This document shows positions 6,670 to 17,800 of a stretch of DNA of 42,670 bases, in pieces. Origin of the DNA: Acidimicrobiia bacterium (lineage in GTDB: Bacteria; Actinomycetota; Acidimicrobiia; Spongiisociales; ZC4RG35). How positions within the stretch are numbered: the stretch's first letter is position 1; every line of letters starts with the position of its first letter. Under the pieces are notes generated by a model. It searched no databases, was not told where the DNA came from, and worked only from the letters and a program-made list of their open reading frames with translations. The translations under genes and the position numbers were made by a program. The stretch is taken from the NCBI GenBank assembly GCA_015488325.1, contig WFOA01000148.1, forward strand, positions 1 to 42,670. The letters run 5' to 3'.

Positions 6670-8463
6670 ATGGGAGGCACGCTTTTCGATCTGGTGGCGA
6701 ACGCTTCGTCGCGCCACCCGGACCGACCGTTGCTCCTCGCCCCGGACCGAATCCCCCTCACCGGCGGAGCCTTGGAGACCGCCGTGGCGGACCTCGCCGG
6801 TGACCTGCGACGCCTCGGCGTCCGGGCCGGCGACGTCGTCGCCTCGGTCCTCCCCAACGGGCCCGAAGCCGTCACCATCTTCCTCGCCTCGGCGATCGCC
6901 GGGACCGCCGCCCCCCTCAACCCCGGCTACCGCACGGCGGAGATCGACTTCTACCTGGCCGACCTGACGCCTCGGCTCGTCGTCCTGCCGCCCGCCGGGG
7001 CGTCCGAAGCCGAGGAGGCGTGCCGACGTCGGGGCGTGCCCGTCGCCCGGCTGCGCCTTCACCCGGAGGCAGGCAGGGCGACGCTGACCGGGCACGAGGA
7101 CCCGGTCGACCATCCCCTCGACCCCGACCCCGAGGATGTCGCCCTCATCCTCCACACCTCCGGCACCACCTCCCGCCCGAAGATGGTGCCGCTCCGCCAC
7201 CGGAACCTGGCGGCGTCCGCCGCCCACGTCGCCGGCACGCTCCGCCTCACCGCCGACGACCGCTGCCTCAACGTCATGCCCCTCTTTCACATCCACGGAC
7301 TCGTCGCTGCGGTCCTCGCCAGCCTCTGCGCCGGCGGCTCGGTGGTGGCCACCCCCGGCTTCGTCGGGACCGAGTTCTTCGGGTGGTTCGAACAGTTCCA
7401 CCCCACCTGGTACACCGCCGTTCCCACGATCCACCAAGGGATCCTCGACCGCAGCGAATCCGCGCACCGGGTCATCGCCGCCAACCCGCTGCGGTTCATC
7501 AGGTCCTCGTCGGCGTCCCTCGCCCCACGGGTCATGTCCCGGCTGGAGGAGGTGTTCCGAGCTCCCGTCGTCGAAGCCTACGGGATGACCGAAGCCGCCC
7601 ACCAGATCGCCTGCAACCCGCTTCCGCCGGGGATCCGGAAGCCAGGCACCGTCGGTCCGCCGGCGGGTCCCGAAGTGGCGATCCTCACCACGGACGGGAT
7701 CGACACCCGACCGGGTGTCGAAGGGGAAGTGGTGATCCGAGGCGTCAACGTCACCTCCGGGTACCTGGCCGCCCCAGACGTGAACGCCGACGCCTTTGTG
7801 GACGGATGGTTCCGGACGGGCGACCTCGGGTCCTTCGACACCGACGGCTACCTGAAGCTCTTGGGTCGTTCGAAGGAGATGATCAACCGGGGCGGCGAGA
7901 CGATCGCCCCCCGGGAGATCGACGACGTCCTGCTGGAACATCCCGGGGTTCGTCAGGCGCTCGCCTTCGGCGTCCCCGACCGCCGCCTGGGTGAGCAGGT
8001 GGCCGCCGTCGTCGTCCCCGAACCCGACGCCGAGCTGGACGAGATGGAGCTGCGGCGCTGGACCGAGGCGAGGCTGTCGGCGGCGAAGGTACCCCGACGA
8101 ATCCTGTTCATGGATTCCATCCCCCGCGGTCCGACCGGGAAACTGCAACGAATCGGCCTGGCGGAGAGGCTCGGTCTCGCCGACCTCGACGGGACCGAAG
8201 CCAGACACGACCCGCCCACGCCTCCCCGAACCGCGCTCGAGCGCCTCCTCGCCGACCTGTGGGCCGAGGTGCTCCACGTCGAGGAGGTCGACGTCGAAGC
8301 CCCCTTCCTCGAGCTGGGAGGCGACTCCATGCTGGCCACCAGACTCCTCGCCCGAGTGCAGGAGACCCTCGACCTGGAGTTGTCGATGGTCGGGTTCTTC
8401 GACCGTCCCACCGTGGCGGCCCAAGCCACCTTCATCGAGGAGATGCTCGTCGACGATGGATGA
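6670..8463 (+). CDS. NRPS starter: acyl-adenylation domain fused to a carrier domain (A-T)
   Basis: A 597-aa adenylating enzyme with one C-terminal carrier domain. The A domain has HTSGTTSRPKMVPL (about 161-174), the AYGMTEAAHQ signature, GYL...FRTGDLG and the A10 motif GPTGKLQ. The carrier domain has LGGDSML with phosphopantetheine Ser553. The binding pocket resembles oxalyl-CoA synthetase/Pcs60-type ligases: MPLFHIHGL replaces the FD.S pattern, so the Asp that holds an alpha-amino group is His, and the starter is probably a carboxylic acid rather than an amino acid. It is the first gene of the operon and overlaps the next by 8 nt. It presumably loads the acyl group and hands it to the condensation domain of the next protein. 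Confidence 0.9.
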   Translation: MGGTLFDLVANASSRHPDRPLLLAPDRIPLTGGALETAVADLAGDLRRLGVRAGDVVASVLPNGPEAVTIFLASAIAGTAAPLNPGYRTAEIDFYLADLTPRLVVLPPAGASEAEEACRRRGVPVARLRLHPEAGRATLTGHEDPVDHPLDPDPEDVALILHTSGTTSRPKMVPLRHRNLAASAAHVAGTLRLTADDRCLNVMPLFHIHGLVAAVLASLCAGGSVVATPGFVGTEFFGWFEQFHPTWYTAVPTIHQGILDRSESAHRVIAANPLRFIRSSSASLAPRVMSRLEEVFRAPVVEAYGMTEAAHQIACNPLPPGIRKPGTVGPPAGPEVAILTTDGIDTRPGVEGEVVIRGVNVTSGYLAAPDVNADAFVDGWFRTGDLGSFDTDGYLKLLGRSKEMINRGGETIAPREIDDVLLEHPGVRQALAFGVPDRRLGEQVAAVVVPEPDAELDEMELRRWTEARLSAAKVPRRILFMDSIPRGPTGKLQRIGLAERLGLADLDGTEARHDPPTPPRTALERLLADLWAEVLHVEEVDVEAPFLELGGDSMLATRLLARVQETLDLELSMVGFFDRPTVAAQATFIEEMLVDDG

Positions 8464-11400
8464 CCGCAGCCACCGGATCGAACGGATCCTCGCCGAGCGC
8501 CTTCGCCGGGCCCGGTCGGGCATCGTCCACGTCGACGAGCCGACCGCTCCCCTCTCCCACGTGCAGCAGAGCCTGTGGATCCTGTCCCAGCTCGCCGGGA
8601 ACCGGCCGACCGCCCACCGTCCCCTCTCCCTGTCGGTCGGCGGTGAGCTCGACGTCGACGCCCTCGCAGCGGCCCTCGGCGCCGTCGTGCGACGCCATGC
8701 GGTGCTGCGGACCACCTTCCCCACCGACGGACCGGAACCGATCCAACGGGTGGAGGCGCCGGGTCCGGTGGACCTGCCGGTGGTCGACGTGTCCGGCGAT
8801 CCCGACCCAGCTACGGCGGCCCGCCGCGAAGCCGAACGTCACTTCCGTCGACCCTTCGACCTCACCCGGGAGGTGCCGTTCCGGCCGCTGCTGATCCGTC
8901 GGGGACCCTCCGACCATCTCCTGGCAGTGTCCCTCCACCACATCGTCTTCGACGGGTGGTCGGAGCGGATCTTCGTGAACGAACTCGTCGCCCACTACGA
9001 CGCCGCCGTCGAAGGCCGGACATCCGCCGACCTCCCGACCCCGACGATCGGCTTCGCCGATTTCGCTCGGTGGGAACGGAGCCAGATCGACGAGGAACGG
9101 ATCGCCGCCGACCTCGCATACTGGCGCAGACGTCTGGCCGACCTCCCCCCCGACCTGGACCTGCCGCCGGATCGGAGGCCTGCGGGCGACGTCGAACCGG
9201 TCTCGGCGAGGGTCCCGGTCGAACTGACCCGCCGGTTGGAGGCGTTGGCGACCTCGAACCGGGCGACGTTGTTCATGACGCTGCTCGCCGCCCTCCAGGT
9301 GCTCGTCGCCCGCCACAGCGGACAAGACGACGTCCTGGTCGGCGTCCCGACCGCCGGGAGGCCGCTGCCCGAAACCGAGCCGCTCATCGGGTGTTTCATC
9401 AACACCGTCGTCATCCGCGCCGACCTGGCGGGGAACCCTCCGTTCACCGCGGTGCTCGACCAGGCCCGGACCGCCACCCTCGAGGCCCTGGACCACGCCC
9501 GAGCGCCCTTCGGCCGGGTGTTCGGGGAGATCCGTCCTTGGACACCGGATCGGGTACCGCTGTACCGGGTGAGTTTCCAGCTTCGGAACTTCCCCGAACC
9601 GTTCCGACGGTCCGTCCATCTCGACGTGACGGTCACCGACGAGGCGCCTTCACCCGGTGACCACCTCACGCTCAGGGCCGCGCGAAACGACGACGGCGTC
9701 GCACTGACCTTCGGCTACGACCCGACCCGCTTCCGACGGGACACGATCGAACGCTGGGCGGGCCACTACCTGACCCTGCTCGAAGCCGTGGCGGAGGATC
9801 CCACCTCCGGGATCCGTGACCACGTCCTCCTCACCGCCACCGAGCGTCGCCGGGTGGTGGTGGACTTCAACGACGGTGCCACCCGTCCCGAGGGTCCCCG
9901 GACCCTCGTCGCCGATCGGGTCCGGCAGGTCGCCGCCCGCCTCCCCGACGCGACCGCCGTCGAAGACGGGGAGGAGCGGGTGAGTTTCAGAGACCTCGAC
10001 CTGATGGTCGATCGGGTGGCAGCCGCCCTCGTCGAACGGAACCTCGACGGCGAAGACCGGGTCGTGGTGTACGCCGACCGCAGCATCCCCACGATCGCCG
10101 GGATCCTCGGGGCGTTGCGGGCCGGCGTGGCCTACATCCCCGTGGACGCCGACCTCGCCACCGCCTGGTTGGGTACCGTCGTCGCCCAGGCTCGCCCGAG
10201 CCTGATCCTCACCCGCCCCTGGCTGGTCCCTGCGACAGCGTCCCTGGGGGTCGAGGTGGCCGTGCTCGACGACCTCGTCGACGGCCCCGCCTGCGCCCCC
10301 GTCGAAGGACGGGCCCGACCCGAGGACGTGGCGTACATCCTCTACACGTCGGGGTCGACCGGCCCACCCAAGGGGGTCCTCGTCGAGCAGCGAAACCTCG
10401 CCTCGTTCCTCGATTCGATGGCCGCGGTCCGGCCCCTCGGACCCGACGACCGGGTGATGCTGTTCCATTCGATCTCCTTCGACGCCGTCGCCAGCAACCT
10501 CCACGCCCCACTCGCCTTCGGCGCCTGCGTCGTCGTTCGGGACGAGGACGCGGTGGCGTCGATCCCCCGGCTGCTCCGGTGGTTGGACCGTCGGCGGATC
10601 ACCGTCATGAGTCTGCCCACCGGGATGTTCCACGCCCTGGCCGAGGAGATGGTGAAGACCGACACCGAGTTTCCGCCCCGCCTCCGTCTCATCTTCTTCG
10701 GCGGCGAGCAGGCGCGAGCCGACGTCGTCGGACGGTGGCTCCGGCGTTTCGGAGACCGGGTGGTGCTCCACAACTCGTACGGCCCGACGGAGACCACCGT
10801 CTTCGTGGCCTGGCACGAGTTCGGCGCCGACGATCTGGCCCTCGACTGGGTACCGATCGGCCGCCCTGTGCCGGGCACCGCCATCTACGTCCTCGACGAC
10901 CGGGGACGTCCAACGCCGATCGGTGTACGCGGCGAGATCTACGTCTCGGGGCCGTTGGTGGCCCGCGGGTACCTGGAGGCGCCGGAGCTGACCAATGCCC
11001 GGTTCCTGGCCGACCCCTTCCGGCCGGGGGAGCGGATGTATCGGACGGGCGACATCGGACGCTGGCTCCCGGACGGCACCCTGGAGACGCTGGGCAGGGT
11101 GGACCGCCAAGTGAAGGTCCGGGGCTTTCGGGTGGAACCGGGGGAGATCGAGGCCACCCTCCGCAGTTTCGACGACGTCGAAGACGCAGCCGTCGTACCC
11201 GCCGAGACGGCCGACGGGACCCGGGCGCTGCATGCGTACATCGTGGGCACCGCCGACCCCCTGGAGGTCCACGCCCGTCTCCGCACACGGCTTCCCTCGT
11301 TCCTGGTTCCCGCCACCGTCACCCCGGTCGAGACGCTTCCCGTCAACGTGGCGGGGAAACTCGACGTCCACAGTCTCCCCGATCCTCTCCGCCCGGAGCC

Positions 11401-11821
11401 GGTGAGCCGTCGCCGGTCCGGTCTCGGGCCGGCCGAGGAGGTGGCGGCGACGTGGCGGGAGGTGCTCGGCCTCGACGCCGTCGATCCCGACTCCTCCTTC
11501 TTCTCCCTCGGGGGGCATTCGCTGTTGGCACTCCGTCTGCTGTCACGCCTCCGGAACCGACTCGGATGCGAGGTGCCCCTCACGGTCCTCTTCGAACATC
11601 CGACCCTCCGCCTGTTCACCGCCGCGGTGGAGGCCCTCGTCACCGGGCAAGGATCCGACGGTTCCGTCGGAGCGGCCGAGCCCGCCCCGTCGACGAACCC
11701 TCCGCCCGTGTCCTCCGGCCTGGCGGCGGCGGACGTGGCGACGCTCCTCAAGGAGATCGAACAGCTCACCGACGAGGAGGCGGAAGCCCTCCTCGCCCGC
11801 CTCGACGAGGAGCCGACATGA
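8456..11821 (+). CDS. NRPS module C-A-T
   Basis: An 1121-aa elongation module. The condensation domain (about 30-430) has HHIVFDG at 161-167. The adenylation domain (about 480-960) has LYTSGSTGPPKGV near 629-641, YGPTETT, YRTGD and VAGKLD. Reading the ten specificity positions by alignment to GrsA gives D-A-S-S-I-F-S-V-F-K, which I cannot match to a known residue; Asp at the first place indicates an alpha-amino acid. The carrier domain has LGGHSLL with Ser1022. The C-terminal tail ends in a helical acidic segment (LLKEIEQLTDEEAEALLARL) typical of NRPS linker or docking helices. The ATG at 8456 overlaps the previous gene by 8 nt, and the stop overlaps the next gene as ATGA. Confidence 0.93.
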   Translation: MDDRSHRIERILAERLRRARSGIVHVDEPTAPLSHVQQSLWILSQLAGNRPTAHRPLSLSVGGELDVDALAAALGAVVRRHAVLRTTFPTDGPEPIQRVEAPGPVDLPVVDVSGDPDPATAARREAERHFRRPFDLTREVPFRPLLIRRGPSDHLLAVSLHHIVFDGWSERIFVNELVAHYDAAVEGRTSADLPTPTIGFADFARWERSQIDEERIAADLAYWRRRLADLPPDLDLPPDRRPAGDVEPVSARVPVELTRRLEALATSNRATLFMTLLAALQVLVARHSGQDDVLVGVPTAGRPLPETEPLIGCFINTVVIRADLAGNPPFTAVLDQARTATLEALDHARAPFGRVFGEIRPWTPDRVPLYRVSFQLRNFPEPFRRSVHLDVTVTDEAPSPGDHLTLRAARNDDGVALTFGYDPTRFRRDTIERWAGHYLTLLEAVAEDPTSGIRDHVLLTATERRRVVVDFNDGATRPEGPRTLVADRVRQVAARLPDATAVEDGEERVSFRDLDLMVDRVAAALVERNLDGEDRVVVYADRSIPTIAGILGALRAGVAYIPVDADLATAWLGTVVAQARPSLILTRPWLVPATASLGVEVAVLDDLVDGPACAPVEGRARPEDVAYILYTSGSTGPPKGVLVEQRNLASFLDSMAAVRPLGPDDRVMLFHSISFDAVASNLHAPLAFGACVVVRDEDAVASIPRLLRWLDRRRITVMSLPTGMFHALAEEMVKTDTEFPPRLRLIFFGGEQARADVVGRWLRRFGDRVVLHNSYGPTETTVFVAWHEFGADDLALDWVPIGRPVPGTAIYVLDDRGRPTPIGVRGEIYVSGPLVARGYLEAPELTNARFLADPFRPGERMYRTGDIGRWLPDGTLETLGRVDRQVKVRGFRVEPGEIEATLRSFDDVEDAAVVPAETADGTRALHAYIVGTADPLEVHARLRTRLPSFLVPATVTPVETLPVNVAGKLDVHSLPDPLRPEPVSRRRSGLGPAEEVAATWREVLGLDAVDPDSSFFSLGGHSLLALRLLSRLRNRLGCEVPLTVLFEHPTLRLFTAAVEALVTGQGSDGSVGAAEPAPSTNPPPVSSGLAAADVATLLKEIEQLTDEEAEALLARLDEEPT

Positions 11822-14800
11822 CCGCCACCCCGCTCCCGGATCCCACCGCACCCCTGGTCGCCGCCGGGTTCGCCCCGGTCGTCGACACTTTCCGCCGGTG
11901 GGTCGAGACCGCTCCCGACGCCGTCGCCGTCGAAGCCGAAGGGATGTCCCTCACCTATGGCCAGCTCGGCGAATGGGCGGACGCCATCGCCGCCGACCTC
12001 GTCTCCCACGGCGTCGAACGAGGACACCGGGTGGCGATCATCACCCGCCGAAACCCGGGGGCGATCGCGACGATGATCGCGACGCTGCAGGTGGGTGCGG
12101 TGATGGTGCCGGTCGACGCCTCCCTGCCTCCCCTTCGGGTCGAGACCCTCCTCGCCGCATCGGATCCCCGGATGTGCGCCGTCGTCGGCTCGGCCCTGGC
12201 CGATACGGCGGGCCGCCCGACCGTCGCCGTGCCCGAATGGCCACCGGCCCACCTCGACAGCTGCGGCGGAACGCACCGTGACGTGGGTCCCACCGATCCC
12301 GCCTACGTCTTCTTCACCTCCGGCACCACCGGCACCCCCAAGGGAGTCCTCGGCGCCCACGGCCCCCTCGCCCAGTTCATGGACTGGATGGCGTCCGAGT
12401 TCGGGATCGGTCGGGACGACCGGGTCGCCCTGACCCGGAGTCTCGGCTTCGACGCCGCACTCCGTGAGGTCTTCGTCCCCCTCACGGTCGGCGCCCGCAT
12501 CGTCGTCGCTCCCGACCCCTGGGATCCGGACCGGATCCTCGACTGGGTGGCCCGACGCCGGATCACCGTCCTCAACGCCACCCCGTCCCACGCCGACCTG
12601 TGGCTCGACGTGCCGACCGACCTGCCCACCGCTCTGCGCTGGGTGTTCTTCTCCGGTGAACGTCTCGACCGGCCCCTCGTCGAACGGTGGCGTAAGCTCG
12701 TCGCTCCCCCCGGATCCCTCGTCAACCTGTACGGACCCACCGAGACCACCTTCATCCGGAGTTTCCACCGGGTCGAGGACCACCCCGACGACGGGCCCAT
12801 CCCGGTGGGACGTCCCCTTCCGGCATCCCAGCTCCTCGTGGTCGACGCGACCGGACGGCTCTGCGGACCCGACGAACCAGGTGAGGTGCTGATCAGGACG
12901 GCCTACGGAACCCTCGGCTACCTCGACGGTGACAGCGGCGGACGTTTCGTCCCCAACCCCTTCACCGGCGACGCCGACGACGTCGTCTACCGGACCGGTG
13001 ACGTCGGCTGGTATCGACCGGACGGGACGGTGGTCGTCTCGGGTCGGGTCGACGACCAAGTGAAGATCCTCGGTCTCCGGGTCGAACCTGCGGAGGTCGC
13101 AGCCGTCCTCGAGTCGCATCCCGGCGTCCGTCGGGCGGTGGTGGTGGGGGTCGGGGAGAGTCCGGTCCGTCTCGTCGGCTTCGTCGTCCCCGAAGGGTCC
13201 ACACCCGACCCCGGCGACCTCCGGCGCCACGCCCAGGAGCGGCTTCCCAGCCCTGCCGTCCCCGCCAAGATCCTGGTCACCGACCGGATCCCGGTCACCT
13301 CCAACGGCAAGACGGACCGGGAGGCGTTGCGGGCCCGAGCCGAAGCCGAGATCCTGAACCGTCACCCCGACCCGACGCAGACGGTCCGCCGCGACGACCT
13401 CGAAGACCGTCTCGCTCGGCTCTCCCCGGCGAAACGGGCCCTGTTGGAGGCCCGCCTGCGGCAGCGTTCCGCCCCACCGGTCCGGGAAGCTCCGTTGTCG
13501 CCGGCCCAGGAGAGGCTCTGGTTCCTCGACCGGCTCTACCCGGGACGGGCCTTCTACAACATCCCCCGGGTCCACCGGCTGCACGGACGGCTCGACGTCG
13601 AAGCGCTCCAGCGAGCATGCGACCTCGTGGCCGCTCGCCACGAGATCCTGCGGACCCGGTATGTGGACCGCGACGGTGAGCCGGTCCAGGTGGTCGACCC
13701 GCCCGGTCCGGCACCGTTCTCGTTCATCGACCTGTCGGGCCGGGCCGACGCCGAAGCCGAACTGAAGACGATCGACGAAGCCGAGGCCGACCGGGGCTTC
13801 GACCTCGCCGCCGGGCCGATCTGGCGTGTCACCCTGATCCGGCTCGGACCGACCGAACATCTGCTGCGGGTCGTGATCCATCACATCGCCGCCGACGGCT
13901 GGTCGCTCCCCATTCTGTACCGGGAGATGTCGGAGGCCTACCGGGCCTTCGTGCACGGCGACGCACCTCGCCTCGACCCCCTACCGATCCAATACGCCGA
14001 CTACGCCGAACGTCAGCGGCGCCGGATCGCCGAAGGTGCCTACGCCGATGCTCTGCGCTTCTGGGCCGATCACCTCCGCGACGCCCCCGAACTGTTGTCC
14101 CTTCCTACCGACCGGCCCCGGCCACCGGTGACGTCGTCTCGGGGACGCAGACTCCAGTTCCGTTGCCCGTCGGCCCGGACCGACGCCTTCACCAGGATCG
14201 TCCGTGACGAGGCGGCCACCCCGTTCATGGTCGGTCTGGCACTCTACGTGGCGTTGCTGCACCGCCTCGCCCGAACCGACGACCTGGTGGTGGGCGTACC
14301 CAGCGCCGACCGGTCCGACACCGACACCCATTCGCTGATCGGGTTCCTGGTCAACACCCTGGCTCTGCGCTCGACGATCACCCCCGAGATGACGTTCCGG
14401 GACCTGGTCCGGGAGACGCGCCGCCGGGTGATCGAAGCGTTCGACCACCGGGAAGTGCCCTTCGAGCATGTGGTCCGGGAGTTGTCTCCACCACGTCACG
14501 CCGACCGAACCCCCCTCTTCCAGGTGTTCTTCCAGTTCGGGGTCGATGCGTTCCGCGCCCGGCCGGAGTTCCCCGGCGTCGACGCCGAGCCTGTCGGGCA
14601 GGAGACGACGACCTCCAAGTTCGACCTCACCATGTACCTGTCGGCGCACCAGGAGTGCCTCGGAGGCACCGTCGTCTTCGCCACCGACCTGTTCGACGAA
14701 CCGACGATCGACGGTTTCATGCGGGAGTTCGACCTTCTCGCCGGAAGGCTCCTCGACAGCCCCGACAGCCCCATCGGAACGGGCGAACCGTCCCTACCGT

Positions 14801-17800
14801 CGGCCGCTGCGGCGTCCCCGGCGCCGAAGGTCACCCAGACGCACCCGGGCCGGTCGAAACCCGACCCGCAGACCGTCGAGACCATGTGCCGCATCTGGGC
14901 GGACCTCCTCGGCGTGGACGTCGGTCCCGACGACGACTTCTTCGTCCTGGGAGGACATTCCCTCCTCGCCATCAGGGTCTTCTCCCAGATCGAGACGGAA
15001 TGGGGAGTTCAGCTCCCGATCAGCGCGATCTTCGAGGCGACCACCCCCCGCACCTTGGCCGCCCGCCTCACCGACGACCATCTGCCCGAAGTGGCAGAGC
15101 CCGAGGCTCCGTCCGTGCAACGGTATCCTCTCTCGTTCTCACAACGACGACTCTGGTTCCTCGATCGTCTTGACCCGGGCGCGGGCAACTACCACACCCC
15201 GTGGCAGGTGAGGCTCCGGGGACGGCTCGACCTGAAGGCCCTGCAGGCAGCCGTCACCGACCTCGTCGAACGCCATGCCGTGTTCCGCACCCGGATCGTC
15301 ACCGAACGGGGCGAGCCGATGGGCGAAGTCGATCCCCCCGGACCGGTCGAAGTGACGGTGGTCGACGTCGCCGAAGAAGACCTCTCCGACGTGCTCTCCG
15401 AGGAAGCTCGGCGACCCTTCGACCTCGGCGCCGACTGGACCCTCCGCGCGACGGTCTTCCGGTTGGGTCCCGACGACCAGGTCCTCTCCTTCGTCGCCCA
15501 CCACATCGCCACCGACGCCGACTCGATGACGATCTTCCAGCGAGAGCTCGCCGAGCTCTATACAGCCCACCTGGAGGGACGGCCGCCCCGTCTCGAGCCG
15601 CTCCCGACGAGCTACGCCGAGTTCGCCCGCGCCCAGATCGAACGGTTCTCGTCCCGGGGGGAGCCCCATCTCCGCTGGTGGCTCGACACCCTCGCCGGGG
15701 ATCTGCCGATCCTGGACCTGCCCACCGACAAGGCCAGGCCCCTCACCGCCGCCCGGGAGGGTGACACCGCCTACACGAGGCTCGGATCCGACGTCGTCGA
15801 CGCGCTCCTCGGGTTGGCCGGGGAGGTGCGGGCCACCCCCTTCATGGTCACCCTCGCCGCCTTCGCCACCCTCCTCGCCCGCTACACCCGCCAGGACGAG
15901 GTCGTCATCGGCATCCCCGCGACGGAGCGGTCCTCCCTCGAGACGGAGGGCCTCATCGGCTTCTTCGTCAACTCTCTGCCGATCCGCCTGACCGTCGACC
16001 CGAACGACCGTTTCCGGGACCTGGTGAGCCGGGTGAGACAGGCCGTCCTCGACGCCCTGGACCACCGTGACGTCCCCTTCGAGGCGATCGTCGAGCATCT
16101 CGACCCGCCCCGCGACCCGTCCCGCACCCCCATCTTCCAGACGATGTTCGACATGGGCCATCCCTCTCCCGAAGCGTTCAGCCTCCCCGGCCTGGAACGG
16201 ATCCCCCTCGGTGTCCGCCGCCGGCGACGACCCGCCAAGTTCGACCTCCGGGCCCACGCCTCCTTCGGTGATGGACGGTTCGTCACGTTCTTCGAGTACC
16301 GAACCGACCTGTTCGAACCGGGCACCATCGAGGACATGGCGGAGCAGTTCGGACGACTCCTCACCTCCGCCGTCACCTCCCCCGACACCGAGATCGGCGA
16401 CCTGGCCATGGCCGCACCCACCGACCGGTCTCACCTCCCGGCGGTACAGGCGCCGACGGGTACCGTCCACGAGGCGTTCGAACGGATCGTCCGGGAACGT
16501 CCCGGCTCCGTCGCCGTGACCCACGGCGAGGTGGACGTCACCTTCGCCGAGCTGGACCGGGCCGCCGACGAGCTCGCCGCCGCCCTGGCCGATGCCGGGG
16601 TGAGACCGGGAGACACCGTCGGAGTCCGGATGCCACGTTCGGTCGGCATCGTGGCGACCCTGCTCGCGATCCTCCGCCGGGGGGCGGTCTACGTACCCCT
16701 CGACGAGTCGTACCCGCCGGAACGGATCAGAACCATCATCGAAGACGCGAAGCTGGCGGCGATCGTCGAGCCCGGACCGAAGGTCGAACGGTTGGACCGT
16801 CCCGCCGAACCACGCCTGGACGCGACGCAGCTCCCCGCCTACGTCATGTACACGTCGGGGTCCACCGGCCGCCCGAAGGGGGTGGTGGTGCCCCACCGGG
16901 CGATCCTGCGCCTGGTGACGGACCCCGACTATGTGGATCTCGGTCCCGACCGGGTCGTCGCCTTCGCCTCGAACACCGGGTTCGACGCCGCCACCTTCGA
17001 GATCTGGGGGAGTCTCCTCAACGGTGGGCGTCTGGTGGTCCTCGACCGCGACGTCGTCCTCTCCCCCGACGCCCTCGCCGGCGCACTGCGACGGTTCGGT
17101 GTGACGACCATGTTCGTCACCACCGCCCTGTTCAACACCGTGGTCGCCCGCCGTGGGGACGCCTTCGCCTCCCTCGACACGCTGCTGTTCGGCGGCGAGG
17201 CGGTGGACACCGAAGCCGTGAGGCGCTGTCTCCGTTCCGGTCCGCCCCGCCGCCTCGTCCATGTGTACGGGCCCACCGAGACGACCACCTTCGCGACGTG
17301 GCATCTCGTCGACGCCCTCGCCGACGACGCCCGCACGGTACCGATCGGACGTCCGATCACCGCCACCACGGTCCGTGTCGTCGACGCCTCCGGCCGGGAC
17401 CTCCCCCGGGGAGTGCCCGGGGAGTTGGTGATCGGCGGCCCCGGGGTCGCCCTGGGATACCTTGGCGACCCCGAGCTCACCGAGCGACGGTTCCGGCCGT
17501 CCCCGAACGGTCCCGAATACTGGACCGGCGACCTGGTGCGGAGACGTCACGACGGCGACATCGAGTTCCTGGGGAGGTTGGACCGGCAGGTGAAACTGCG
17601 GGGATTCCGGGTGGAACCCGGCGAAATCGAGACGCACCTCACCTCCCATCCCCGGATCGACGCCGCCGTGGTGGTTCCCCGGCCAGGCCCCTCCGGGATG
17701 CAACTGGTCGCCTACGTGGTGGGCGACGTCACCCCCGGCGAAGCCACCGACCACCTGCGGGGACGGATACCGTCGTTCATGGTGCCGGCGGCGGTCGTGC

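Noticed and set aside
7991-8455. 155-codon upstream extension of the C-A-T NRPS
   Set aside because: It overlaps the carrier domain of the preceding gene in another frame and has no homology; similarity begins at MDDRSHRIERIL (ATG 8456).
10579-11817. Extension of the large NRPS upstream of 11818
   Set aside because: It is out-of-frame antisense-like sequence over the previous module. ATG 11818 gives the usual ATGA overlap and the start of the A domain.
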